From Cladorhizidae sp. MBARI D1340-BT2 (Eukaryota; Porifera; Demospongiae; Poecilosclerida; Cladorhizidae), in assembly GCA_028752905.1 (NCBI GenBank), contig JAQNBH010000013.1:13047816-13111815 (forward strand): 64,000 nt of DNA. Direction: 5' to 3'. The position numbers and the translations under genes are program-made. Shown here in pieces: positions 35,201-44,898 of this stretch. The notes below the pieces were generated by a model. The model saw nothing but the letters and a program-made list of their open reading frames with translations, had not been told where the DNA came from and made no database searches. Each line of letters opens with the position of its first letter. Positions within the stretch are counted from its first letter, which is position 1.

Positions 35201-38200
35201 AAGAAGCGCTCACTAGTGAGCCAGTGCTAACGACCCCGGATTGGGCGAGGAAGTTCACTCTACAGACGGATGAGTCAGCCACTGGACTGGGATACGTGCT
35301 GAGCCAAAAAGATCAAGCTGGAGACGAGCATCCTGTAGCCTTTGGCTCGAAGAAACTGCTACCCAGGGATACTTGGCTATAGAGTGTGAGGCTTTAGCGA
35401 TTGTGCAGGGTGTCAAGCACTTTAGGACTTACCTGCAAGGCACAACGTTTCACATTGAGACTGATCACGATCCTCTCACACATCTTGGAAGCCTGAAAGA
35501 TGCACATGGAAGATTGGCTAGATGGGCTTTAGCACTGCAGTCTTACCGGTTCACTGTAAGCCACAGAGCTGGTACGGCAAACGCCAATGCTGATGGATTG
35601 TCTCGTGACCAGGGCTCACGATCAAAGGAAAAGGGAATGTCAGTGAAACCTCTGACAGGTAGTTCCTGGCTCCTGCAAACCACAAGATGAATGGGGAGAA
35701 CGTGGCAAACCATACCAATGCAGAGAACGTGGCAAACCACACAGATGCAGAGAACGTGGCAAACCACACCAATGTGGGAAGATATCGACGATCGCGAGTT
35801 CGACCTCGGGAGGAGAACACAGATGACAAAACTATTGCATGGACTCGGGAGCGAGCTCCTGATAGGTTGCCACGAAGTCACCTTGGAGACAAGTGACGTC
35901 AAACTGAACAAGTAGCTCGTAATTATAAAAGGACTGAACTTTGTATACTATTGAGAGAGGGCGTTAAAAAGTGAGGGTTGTCTTTATTGAGTATGAATTG
36001 TTATTGAGTAAGAGCACTTGATTGATTCGTTATCCTTGGGATATATTAGCACTAGACTCTTGCTAATCAGCGACACGGCAAAGGGTGCTGTGTTTGTTGT
36101 TAGGTCTGAAGAGAGGTTCTAGCCAGGGAGGTTAGAAGAGGTTCAGGCGTCGGACCGGGAACTTGGATCTGGCAAGAGCAAAGCGCATCTTGGCCAGAAA
36201 GAAGTTTCGGTTACATGTATTTAGAACACAAGGAAGGAGATGCACCAAGGTTAATGAGGACAGATGAGAGCTCTGAGCACCAGACATATATAGCATTGAA
36301 AACATGTTAATGATTGACTTGACATTGATAGAATGTTCATCATCACTTGCAAATGGTGCATAGCCCCCCCCCCCCCCCCCCCCCCCCCCCCACCTTCTGC
36401 AGAGAGCCTGCTAATACTGAAACTAAAGATGATTGTTATTGGCTAAAGAGATGAAGAGAGATGTGTGTTGCTAGGTGGTAGTTAGTTAACCATAGAGTTA
36501 ACTGGTACATACCATATTTCTTCGGATATGCAATCATGAGCTACTTACCTCCATATACAATTCGAGGGTGTGTTCTATTTGAGAGTGCTATCTATTGCCT
36601 AATGGACATGTGCACAAGATTTGCGAGATCATCCGATCTCAATAAGATGGCTATTACTGATAGCAGTGTACGTGCTTTAGCCATTTATTGTTTTTCGACT
36701 TCTTCATAGTCAGCCTCATTGCTTGTGAAGGGATCCTCATCGTCAGTCTGTCTCACTTTTGCTGTGAAGTTTGGCCATCTTGCTGGCAATGTTTGCTGCA
36801 GCACTTTCTGCTACTTGGCCAAACTTTAAACAGTGAATGCTGTCACAATGTGACCCATCTGTCTGAATCAAACTCTTGATTATGACTTGGAGGTGATAGG
36901 TTGCCAAGCTTTCTTCATTCTCTCCGGACAGCATTTTTTTTGGAGCTTTCATACTTCCTGCTGGTGCATGGCCTAATTGTGATGCATTCTATTTCTTTCA
37001 ATAAAGTGAATCTATTCTAGAGCGAGTTATATTTGAAGGCAAATTCCTAATCGAGGAAATGTGGTACTTATTACCTGTAGAATATCAGGGGAAAGATTCA
37101 TGTGGGCAATTTAGGATTTCTAAAATATTATAGGCAATGTTTAAACATTGGATGTCAAGCCAAGATGTGTGACAATACATAGTTAAAATAGAGCACACTC
37201 AAAGAACTATTAGTGAATTACAATGACTTTCTATTGAAATTAACTCTTTTGACATTTTGGCTAGATGTTCTAAACCTTAATCAGGTTGCATTATCTTAGA
37301 AGCTGGCTATTCACCATGTGAACCATGGGACATGCATCCAGCATGTCAACTGAATGCGGCAAAAACAATAATAACAATAAATAAAAATTCATTATAATGA
37401 CTAAATTATACATCAAATAAATATATAAATAAAATAATATATAAGATTTATAAGAAGAAATAAATACAAAATAAACAAGCAATTACAAATATCACAAAAT
37501 TCATAAATATTAATAAAAAAAGTAAAAAAGGCATGCAATGATGTAAATTTAAGCTAGTACTGGTTTAAAGGCTCTTGAGAGTGGCTCCCCAGCAGCCAGG
37601 TAAGTCCATTCCTCAATCTCGATTGAACTGCTAGGCTGTGTACAATGCCTCCTAACTAGAAGTTCCTTCTGTTTTCATGGCTGGTCTAAGTTGGTGGCTT
37701 CCTCCCATAGAATAAGATGTCCATTGTCTGTTGCATGTTCATCAATTGCAGATTTCTCTTTGGCACACTTTTTACAGAGATCTTGATGTTTTTTCATTAT
37801 TTATCAGTCTTCTGGTCTCCCCTATGCAGTACTTCTCACAGCTGCAAGGTGTGCAGTACAGAATGCATGAGTGCTTACTAGCTATTATATTTTCTTTCAC
37901 TCTGCTCAGTTGTGCATTCAGAGATTTTTCCCAATCTGAGAATGACTCTGATGTTGAAGCTCCTGCAGATTCTCCTGATGTCTTTGTCTTCACTCATCCC
38001 TACACAGGGAATTAATCCCATAGGATCCGTCTTTTCAGACCCCTGATTGCCTGTATTGATGTACTTATCATTCTTTCAACATTTATATGTACTTGCAGAG
38101 GAAAGGTTGAAGAAAGTTGTGGATAACTATTCTCCATTATAGACCCAATACAAATGATGTTCTTCCTTCTGTAGTTCCTCCTTCACCATCACAACTCTCT

Positions 38201-41200
38201 TGGTTCTATCATACAAGCTCTTCACCACTTATGGATAGTAGAATGATGTGATCTATAATCAAGGTACCAGTTGGTGTGTGGGTGGGTTTTCTGTAAACTG
38301 TTGCAGTTAGCCTTACAGAAAACACATGCACAACCCAACTGGTTCCTTGATTATAGATCACGTCATACCATCCATGTTAGAAGAGGAGTGGTGAAAAGCT
38401 TATACCATAGAGCCAGGAGGGTAGTGAAGGATGAGGAGGACCGAAGGAAGATAGAACACCATCAGAATTGGAGAATGGTTATCGGTATGCCTTCATCAAA
38501 GGTTTCTCTGCATGTGCATCTAAATGCAGAAAGGAAGGTAAGTTCACCTACTATAGGCAATATGGGTTCTTAAAAGAAGGATCTTATTGTAATAGTTTAG
38601 CATGGATGAGTGAAGACATAAAGAAGAGCTGCAGAAAGTTCAATATCAGGGTCCGTTTGATGTCAAGAGGATGCATAACTTAGCAGAGTGAACAATGAAT
38701 TACTATTTAGCATGTACTCATACATTGTGTACCGCATTCCTTCACTGTGGGAAGTACTACATAGAGGAGACCAACAGAACACTGGAGAACGGAATGAAAG
38801 AACATCAAGATGCCTGTAGAAAGTGTGCTAAAGAGAAATCTACAATTGCTGCTGAACATAGATGGGACAATGGACACCTATTTTGTGGGAGGAAGCCAAC
38901 ATCATAGACCTGGAAAGAAGACAGAAGGAACTGCTAGTGAAGGAGGCATTAAACATAGCACCAGAATGTGAGTAGATCAAACAAGATTGTGGAATGAACT
39001 TACCAGGCTGCTGGGTAGCCACTCTCAAAGCATGAACTCGAAACCATGACAACCAAATATTTTGCACTTTACTTGATTTGTTTATTCAGGTAGCTTATAG
39101 TCAAGTTATTGATTTGTGTTTTAGTAGTCTTGTTAACAATAATATTGTTAAAAGATAATTACAATGGTGCCGTTCATACACACAGGGTATGTGATGGCTT
39201 TATTTTCCTCTGTTTGATGTATGGTACGTACCCCTGTGGTGAAAAGAGTTGTCATAATTCGTATAGTGTCTCACTTTGCTTGACGATAAGCTATAGTCTA
39301 TTACTGACTGTACACTTTTTTTTACATACCTGAGAACTCTTTAGCCTGTTCTCTAACATCACTGCATTATGATTGCCAGAAAAGTAACCACCCCTATGTC
39401 TACCAACATGGAGTCATATGATAACTTCACTCATTGCTGATTCATACTGGAAGAGTGTTGTGGTTAAAAAGATAATTAAAATAAAAAAGACATGCAAAAA
39501 AAATTATTATTCATTTTTTTCTGATTGATTGATTGATTTAGTCTTTATTTCTTTATTTGCTTGTTATTTATATTTAGTTTTTATTATTCTTTTTGCCACA
39601 TCTGGTTCATGTGCTGGATGGGTGTTCCAGAGTGGTTTACATCACATGGTGGATATCTAGCTACCGATATATACCAAGCTCACGTGACTCTCAGCATCTC
39701 ATTGTTCCTGAAGGCTAGCCAAAATGTCGAAAGATATATAGTAAATTTCAAGTTGATTATTGAGCAAGTCATTTTAATATAATTGAGCAGTACATGCACA
39801 AACAGAAACCATTTATTACTCCGTGTAATGAACATATTATATTATATATACACACATGCTTGAGGCAAAAAATGGTTTTCATAGCCTAGCTCTCCTCAGT
39901 TCCTCCATTTCTTCAGCATGCTTTTCTCTTTCTCGCTAGTTTCATGCTCTAATATTCATCCTATTTGTGTTAGTTGTTTCCATCTTTACGCTAAACTATC
40001 TCTTAGCGGTGTAATTAATATATGTGCAGAAATACAATGGTGCCGTTCATACACACAGTGTATATGGCGGCTTTATTTTCCTCTGTTTGATGTATGGTAC
40101 GTATCTCTGAGGTGAAAAGAGTTGTCATAATTCGTATAGTGTCTCACTTTGCTCGATGATAAGCTATAGTCTATTACTGACTCTACACCTTTTTTTGGCA
40201 TACCTGAGGACTCTTTAGCCTGCTCTTTACCATCACTGGATTATGATTGCCAGAAAAGTTACCACCCCTCTGGCTACCAACATGGAGTCATATGACAACT
40301 TTGATTCAGTATACTGGAAGAGTATTGTGATACCTAGCTGGTGTATCATTAATTAGAGCAGGCTATTGGGCATGCTCAGATATCTTTAGCACCTGCAGTG
40401 TGAAGAGTTGGATTTTTGGTGTTTTATTAAAGTTGTCATCAAACAGCGTATGGTGTCTATGGTGATGAAAGGGTTTATCTTCAAATTTTAATCAATTTAT
40501 TTTAGAACACGACATAAATCAGTCAGTTGATCTCTTCACTTAAAAATACATTCAGCCATAGTATTATATCATAGCTGATCACATGACTCTGCCAGCAATG
40601 AACAAGCTACATAGTAATAGGCCTCACCTTGAGATGCAGCAGTTGAAGAAGTTGCAGGTCCAGCAGTTGGATCAGTTGTGGGTTCAGCAGTTGGATCAGT
40701 TGTGGGTGCAGCAGTTGGATCAGTTGTTGGTGCAGCTGGATCAGTTGTGGGTGCAGCAGTTGGAGAAGTGGATGGAGAAGTTGGATCAGTTGTGCATTCT
40801 ACAGTAGAAGGTGGATTAACTAACAGACACAATTAACTCTGCATGTGCAGGCAACAACAACAAATTCTATAAACAAACTTCTATTACATAACTTGGTGCT
40901 ATAGAGTTTGTGCTGCTAATCTAGATAACCAGCACCAAACAACTGCTAGGTGTCTAACAGCTAGGTGTCTGGGCAAGACCATTGACACTGCCACCTTACC
41001 TAGTTATTTATGCAACAACTAGCAAGATCTTATAACAGAACCCTCCACAAGATTTGCAGGTGATTATCGCAGCATGCATGGAAACAACACTACCCAATCT
41101 TGTGGAAAATGACCTCAGTGATTGATACATCCCGGAAATGGAGCCTTACGAAGGAGGCACTGCACATCCATCTTACACTTAGGTGTGAGCACTTCAATTG

Positions 41201-44200
41201 AAATGTAGGGGTGGAGCTACCTGATTGCTGGGGTTTAATGATGAATACTATGCACATGAAGCCAAATCCATCTTCATCACATTGCCACGCTTGTACACTG
41301 TTATTTGGATGGTCCATGAATCACGTCCATTTATTGCATCTCCAGTGAGCATGGATGCATTGCATTGTTTCGTTTTTTAATTTTCCCTGACAAAGACCGA
41401 AGTATTTCAGTTGAAATATTGGCATTAAGGACAAAATAGCTGGTCAAAACAGAAACCTTAAGGTACATGAGGCCAGCTGAAAATAATAGAGCAATTTGAT
41501 TCACCAAAATTATTGAGTTTCAAGCCATGCTTATGTAGTCTAAGCATTGAAAACTGTCATGTAGTTCTAGAATGCTAAAAATGTGATCCATTTCTTTCCA
41601 AATTATATAACATGTGAATGTCTAACTACTAAAGCAATCTCATTTATATATCACTTATAAGTAACAAAATGCTGAAATTATTGCGAATAATAGGCACCAA
41701 ACATGTTTTTTTTGCAGATGTACAACTGACACCCTCTGACTAGACCTCATCATCCATGCAGTCCTCATTGGTCGGCAACAAGAATGGTCTGTCCAGGTAG
41801 TAAGATCTCCATCTCACTTTCTCAATCCACCACTTCAATCACTTATGTTATAATTCATACCTCTTTTCAAAGAAGATGAACACTTTGTTTTGACTAATGT
41901 AGCAGTGGCAAGCACTGAGTCTCGACTGAACTGCTCACAATGCTGGAGACACAATATATGGAATACTGAAGAAGGATCCTAACAAGGCCACAGGAAAGCA
42001 AGATGAATCGTGTATTAAAGAATACGGAGAAGACAGGAGAAATAACAACTGCATTATAAATAGAATTAGGCCTACTGAAAGTAGACCACCACTGATTTAT
42101 GGTTCCCCCAAGATACATAAACCTTATATTCCCCTTAGGCAAATTGTGTCTCGTATACTTGCACTATCGTAATAATGTTTCCAAGTTCATATCAGATTTG
42201 ATATCACCTCTAACTAGTAATACAAGTACATATGTCAAGGATTCTGAGCAATTTATCAAACATATTCAAGGTGAATGTTTGGCATGGGATGAGTGTCCTG
42301 TTTTGATGTTTCCCTGTCTTTTTACCAATGTTCCCATTGATGAGGCCATGGAAGTAATTTTTTAAATGTTGACGAAGGAGTTGAGCTTGCATGAGAGGAC
42401 TACGCTAGGTACTGACAGGATTTCTGAACTGTTGGAGTTGTGCCTAAAATCCACCTACATCAGGTATCAAGAAAAATACTACGAGCAGAAAGAGGGTGCA
42501 GCAATGGGCTCTCCAGTATCTGCAGTGGTCACCAACCTTTTATGGAATTCTTTGAGGAATTGGCACTCACAACTACTCCACTGAAGCCAATGTTTTGGAA
42601 GAGATATGTGGATGATACCTTCAGCATTGTGGAGAATGGAAGTTGTTACCATCTGAACAATATCAGGCTATCCATAAATTTGTTTAATTTATTTATTTAT
42701 CATTCTTTTTTGTGTGTACATGTATATATATATATATTTTAGCTTTATTTTATTTTTCCACATCTGGTTCATGTGCGTTCATGTATCTGATGCGTGTGCC
42801 GAGGTGTGGTTTGTAGCACAAGATAAATAGCTAGCTACCGGCATATAACAAGCTAATGCAAATCTTAGCACCACACTATTCCTGATGAAGGCCAGAGCAT
42901 AATTATAGTCTAAATGGCGAGAGAGTACAATTTCAAGTTGATTATATCTAAGTAGTATATGCTACATAAGTATTCTTGTCTATGGATGGAAATAAACATA
43001 TTTGTGATGCAATCCAGCATGAAATACCTAGTAATATTCCCCTATTGATACCAAAACTAAAAGCACAGATATTGCAACCTTGAAATCTGCTTGGTGGGGC
43101 ATTGATCACAAATAGATGAGAATGATGGCAACTAAGTGGAACATTCAGTGTAACATGTTTTTTCAAAGGTTCAAAAAATGTGGTATGAATTTAACGAAAC
43201 AAGGATTCTTTTCCTAAAGGTATTGCAGCTACTATGGCAGACAGGCAGGGAGATTGTTCAGCCATGTTTCATAGAGAGGGAGGAGGGAATGTGAGGTATT
43301 GTTCCATAACCCCTCCCTTCTCACCCTTCTTCATCCTAACTGGAGCTGCACAAGCTAGAAATGTTTGTTGCCACGAGCACATCCAGATTGATTCTTACAT
43401 CATGCCAGCATATTATCATAGAAGACTGCCACTAGGATAGAATATTGCTCAAGCAGGGAAGAATTGGGTGTGGCATGCTAGGAGCTGTGTAGACTAATGA
43501 GCACATTGTCAGGAGGTTTATTTGGATGTCAAAAATCCAGGAGATGAAATCAGCCTTTAAAAATGTGGAGAGATCCATGAGAATGAAGAGGTATTGCTCA
43601 TAACTGATAAAACCCAACTACATCATAGTAGCCTGGATAACTAACATTGATATAGTTACTCGTGTGAGTGTATGTCTGGCAAAGCAGGAGGGAAAAAATT
43701 GTATTGAAACTTTTTATATTAACTTCAACACCTCAAATAGTGTGGCTACAAGAGACTTCTGTCATAATGAGTCTAACACCATACAAGCAGCACAGAGTTA
43801 TGGTAAAGATTAGTGTCAAACATCCACCCCTGTCCATGTCACCTAATGTATTGCACCACCAGCACATGCTGGAAATGCAATAATCCAGTGCTGTATAGAA
43901 TGGGCTAGTTTTGAAGTCTTTGTATAGAGTTTTCCATCAAAACATATCACAATGTACTGGGTAGACTTCCGCTTCATCTGCTTTCATGGTATACAGGATA
44001 ACCATTGCTACCTCAATGATTATGCAAGTCATAGCTTCTTCAAGTTATCGAGTTTGGTTTGAAATATATATCTGGAAAACTGGAATTATAGGGTGCAGAT
44101 TATGCCATTTCAAATCATATTCATATTCATATTTGGGATAATTCTGTGATCACAATGTGTATTAATGAATGCCATAATATATGGTTGTTAGAGACCTTAG

Positions 44201-44898
44201 TGCTTTCCTTCTTTGACTTTTATGATAATATCCAACAATGAGAGAGTTTGTAAATGCCACATACCTGGAGAGGGGATGCAGCCAAGTGCCTCTAGTCTGA
44301 CACACACTTGAAATGGAGGTCTCCACTCATCTGCCACTATGCGTAGAACTCGGGTGGTGACTGGTGAAGGTAGCACTGAATTCTCAACTTCATATGTCCC
44401 CTTACGCACAAAGACCTTTTATAATATAAAAACTCTTGTTAATGAGATTTTCAAGCAGCATATGTATACCAATAATTATTCCAACTCAACTTCACACATA
44501 ATGCAAGAAACATACTCATTACTTGCTCTTGGCAAAACTATTATTAAAATATCACTGTCTTACGATAGCTTGTGTTGAATCATCAGAAATTTTCAATGGA
44601 TGAAGATTTCCCTCTGTGCCATCACTGATGTAAACTCTAAAACTGGTCAGATAATAATTAAATATAAAAAATCCATCATATCCACCAGTTTGAATGATGC
44701 TAATATTGACATCCAATCCAAAGTCGACCTGCAGCCAGGGATGTTCTGATGATGCAGTGAGAGAATCAGAAGAACACCATGACACTCCTTCCAGCCTTGC
44801 CTGTTGAGGAGTGTGAATACCATGCACAGAATTTGCTGCAAAGGACCGGTCAGGGACTCTGTCAGATATCAGTGGTTCAGCGATGCAAATGCAAGATT
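28918..44898 (-). CDS. Discoidin-domain single-pass receptor gene (partial model, 4 exons)
   Basis: Four minus-strand exons can be joined: 44898-44564, 44415-44265, 40819-40628 and 29276-28918. Every junction has AG acceptors and GT donors, and the phases match (entry phase 1, then 0, 1, 1). The summed length gives an unbroken frame to TGA at 28918-28920. The product runs discoidin (F5/8 C) domain, Thr/Pro-rich stalk, one membrane helix, tyrosine-rich tail. Discoidin domains bind glycans, lipids or collagen, so a cell-surface role is likely. The 5' part with a signal peptide is not found; the first listed exon begins with an acceptor. The last intron (about 11.3 kb) contains gypsy element 3, a pogo-like remnant and Penelope-like pieces. 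Confidence 0.75.
29277..30513. other. Receptor intron, no recognisable element
   Basis: Part of the last intron of the receptor model, between the transmembrane exon and gypsy element 3. Only short open frames without known motifs. Confidence 0.45.
30514..31092 (+). repeat. 5' LTR of gypsy element 3
   Basis: A 579-bp LTR from TGTCAGTG to GGTTACA. A TATAAAAG box is at 30801-30808. Near its start is a short tandem motif, CAGAGAACGTGGCAAACCA, repeated about three times (30570-30645), which may be a regulatory repeat. Confidence 0.95.
31094..31111 (+). other. Primer-binding site, tRNA-Leu type, one mismatch
   Basis: TGGTGGCAGCGGTGAGAT differs at one position (31108, A for G) from the tRNA-Leu complement found in elements 1 and 2, and lies one base after the LTR. 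Confidence 0.8.
31337..32290 (+). pseudogene. Element 3 gag (SCAN-like capsid, CCHC knuckle)
   Basis: ATG 31337 begins MSRPGEDRRLRSNDIL and an Arg/Glu/Gln-rich segment. The frame breaks near 31508 and resumes in another frame (LEEQRQEDRRHAAEQQ). The capsid spans about 31640-32090 (VVKRTLLATYHISADTYRKK is its SCAN-like core), with a TGA at about 31936 where the other elements have Lys or Arg before Gln. A CCHC knuckle, CFRCGWKGHIKRDC, is intact at 32241-32282. Confidence 0.88.
32291..34093 (+). pseudogene. Element 3 protease and integrase
   Basis: Protease DTG lies at 32385-32393 (LIDTGCTKLVVHP). A frameshift near 32660 and TGA codons at 32747 and 32821 fall in the linker that holds CMVTTRAQ. 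An uninterrupted 418-codon frame (32837-34093) then carries the whole integrase: zinc finger (LGHNSMVAGHFG, CMSCPVC), AMDIFGP, LTDNGTNF and DGMVERFN, with the catalytic Asp, Asp and Glu all present, and the start of the C-terminal GPY-like region (NEWQGPFAV). The integrase may be intact even though the polyprotein is not. Confidence 0.9.
34057..35637 (+). pseudogene. Element 3 reverse transcriptase and RNase H
   Basis: A 441-codon open stretch begins in the integrase tail (VTYQID, KTFHVNAMKLW) after a frameshift near 34081. It holds RT blocks SPPIRLPPYRLAH, QKKDGSTRMCVDYRKLN, MPFGLVSAPSTF and an intact catalytic YLDD at 34816-34827. RNase H follows (QTDESATGLGYVL, first Asp present). A small deletion near 35370 shifts the frame. 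The rest of RNase H (IECEALAIVQG, IETDHDPL, NANADGLSRDQG) lies in the next frame up to the purine tract. Confidence 0.91.
35624..35637 (+). other. Polypurine tract of element 3
   Basis: AAAGGAAAAGGGAA immediately precedes the 3' LTR, as expected for plus-strand priming. Confidence 0.75.
35638..36215 (+). repeat. 3' LTR of gypsy element 3
   Basis: A 578-bp copy of the 5' LTR with about nine differences, including TTTCTTGG changed to TTCCTGG near its start. The TATA box is at about 35924. Confidence 0.95.
36364..36391. repeat. 28-base poly-C tract
   Basis: An uninterrupted run of 28 C (G on the other strand). Its length is prone to sequencing error. Confidence 0.9.
36512..37064 (-). mobile_element. 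Pogo/Tigger-like DNA transposon remnant
   Basis: The left end CCATATTTCTTCG and right end CGAGGAAATGTGG are inverted copies (11 of 13 match), each flanked by TA (36510-36511 and 37065-37066). The subterminal sequence AATTCGAGGGTGTGTTCTAT resembles the ends of pogo/Tigger-type elements. Just inside the left end, the minus strand reads DDEDPFTSNEADYEE and a stop (about 36735-36685), plausible as an acidic transposase C-terminus. Most of the transposase is missing. Confidence 0.5.
37067..37555. other. AT-rich intron sequence with one repeat copy
   Basis: Mostly A/T-rich simple sequence (about 37370-37530). Around 37215-37290 on the minus strand it contains a diverged copy of the CTGATGA...GAAA repeat described under the Penelope-associated repeats. 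Confidence 0.5.
37560..38296 (-). pseudogene. Penelope-like element fragment, GIY-YIG end, minus copy
   Basis: Minus-strand pieces match the C-terminal part of Penelope-like polyproteins: a KRVVMVKEEL-like linker near 38200, RSFNIRV near 37930, the GIY-YIG endonuclease start CSCEKYCIGETRR near 37820, and a tail resembling FNRD..MDLPGCW near 37610. Stops and frameshifts are frequent. It mirrors the plus-strand fragment that starts about 15 bases away, so the two lie head-to-head. Confidence 0.65.
38311..39050 (+). pseudogene. Penelope-like element fragment, GIY-YIG end, plus copy
   Basis: Plus-strand pieces: WFLDYRSRHTIHVRRGVVKS and LYHRARRVVKDEEDRRKIEH (the post-RT linker of Penelope-like elements) at about 38340-38460, DIKKSCRKFNIRVRL near 38620, then the endonuclease (HCGKYYIEETNRTLENGMKE and HQDACRKCAKEKS, about 38735-38860, with the GIY-YIG tyrosines partly altered), and a tail resembling LPGCWVATLK near 39010. 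Several indels break it. It is 5'-truncated and lacks the RT core. Confidence 0.75.
39161..39462 (+). repeat. About 300-bp dispersed direct repeat, copy 1
   Basis: Begins ACAATGGTGCCGTTCATACA and ends near ATACTGGAAGAGTGTTG. It matches copy 2 (40034-40331) closely along its length with scattered substitutions. No coding motif or terminal inverted repeat was recognised, so its class is unknown. Confidence 0.85.
39590..39780 (+). repeat. Penelope-associated repeat with CTGATGA/GAAA motif, copy A
   Basis: Shares CCACATCTGGTTCATGTG and the ending TTTCAAGTTGATTAT with copy B at 42750-42955. The motif region is damaged: the CTGATGA box has lost bases (CCTGAAGG at 39707) while GTCGAAAG remains. Confidence 0.7.
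40034..40331 (+). repeat. About 300-bp dispersed direct repeat, copy 2
   Basis: Second copy of the 39161-39462 repeat in the same orientation, about 870 bp downstream. Confidence 0.85.
40628..40819 (-). CDS. Receptor exon: Thr/Pro-rich stalk
   Basis: Between acceptor CTGTTAG and donor CAAG|GTGAGG the exon encodes VNPPSTVECTTDPTSPST followed by repeats of PTTDPTA and variants, a mucin-like segment likely to be O-glycosylated and extended. Both boundaries are phase 1, matching the discoidin exon upstream and the transmembrane exon downstream. The repeat is also a coding microsatellite, so stalk length may vary between alleles. Confidence 0.75.
41100..41440 (+). pseudogene. Penelope-like element 3' fragment, second lineage
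   Basis: The plus strand reads RKWSLTKEALHIHLTLRCEH then NVGVELPDCW (about 41135-41230), which resembles the end of a Penelope-like GIY-YIG endonuclease but differs from the 38.3-kb copy. About 150 bases downstream is CCTGACAAAGACCGAAGTAT followed by TTGAAAT, in the same position as the CTGATGA/GAAA motif of the other repeats. Confidence 0.5.
41940..42680 (+). pseudogene. Penelope-like element reverse-transcriptase fragment
   Basis: RT blocks of a Penelope-like element: LIYGSPKIHKPYIPLRQIVS near 42095-42150, VSKFISDLISPLTSNTSTYV near 42180, LFTNVPIDEAMEVI near 42325, LLELCLKSTYIRYQEKYYEQ and KEGAAMGSPVS near 42430-42525, and the catalytic RYVDDTFSIVENG near 42600. Frame changes occur near 42165 and 42540, with a TAA at 42363. 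It stops in the palm and no GIY-YIG domain follows directly. Confidence 0.85.
42750..42955 (+). repeat. Penelope-associated repeat with CTGATGA/GAAA motif, copy B
   Basis: Homologous to copy A. CTGATGA is intact at 42882-42888. The stem region is diverged and the GAAA box reads GCGAGAG. It starts about 70 bases after the RT fragment. Confidence 0.7.
42956..44264. other. Receptor intron, no recognisable element
   Basis: Intron sequence between the discoidin C-terminal exon and the RT fragment. No known motif in the short open frames. Confidence 0.45.
44265..44415 (-). CDS. Receptor exon: second half of discoidin domain
   Basis: Between acceptor ATAAAAG and donor CCAG|GTATG the exon reads VFVRKGTYEVENSVLPSP, then TTRVLRIVADEWRPPF and QVCVRLEALGC. 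The closing R.RI...EW....C.R.E..GC pattern is the C-terminal strand set and last cysteine of F5/8 type C domains. Entry is phase 0 and exit phase 1. Confidence 0.88.
44564..44898 (-). CDS. Receptor exon: first half of discoidin domain
   Basis: Acceptor CTTGTGCAG leads into SCICIAEPLISDRVPDRSFA, then WLQVDFGLDVNISIIQTGG and FRVYISDGTEGN. The first-strand Cys, the WLQVDFG block and the Y..S..G block are diagnostic of F5/8 type C (discoidin) domains. The exon leaves through donor ATC|GTAAGA in phase 0. Its phase-1 acceptor shows that at least one upstream exon exists. Confidence 0.88.

Larger units (their letters stand above)
30514..36215 (+). mobile_element. Gypsy element 3, complete and young, Gmr1-like
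   Basis: A 5.7-kb LTR retrotransposon with two nearly identical LTRs and target duplication TGTAT (30509-30513 and 36216-36220). Order: LTR, primer site, gag, protease, integrase, RT, RNase H, purine tract, LTR. I count about nine differences between the LTRs over 579 bp (about 98.5% identity), so the insertion is recent. Even so, the coding region has several stops and frameshifts. It lies antisense inside the last intron of the discoidin receptor gene. Confidence 0.94.
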
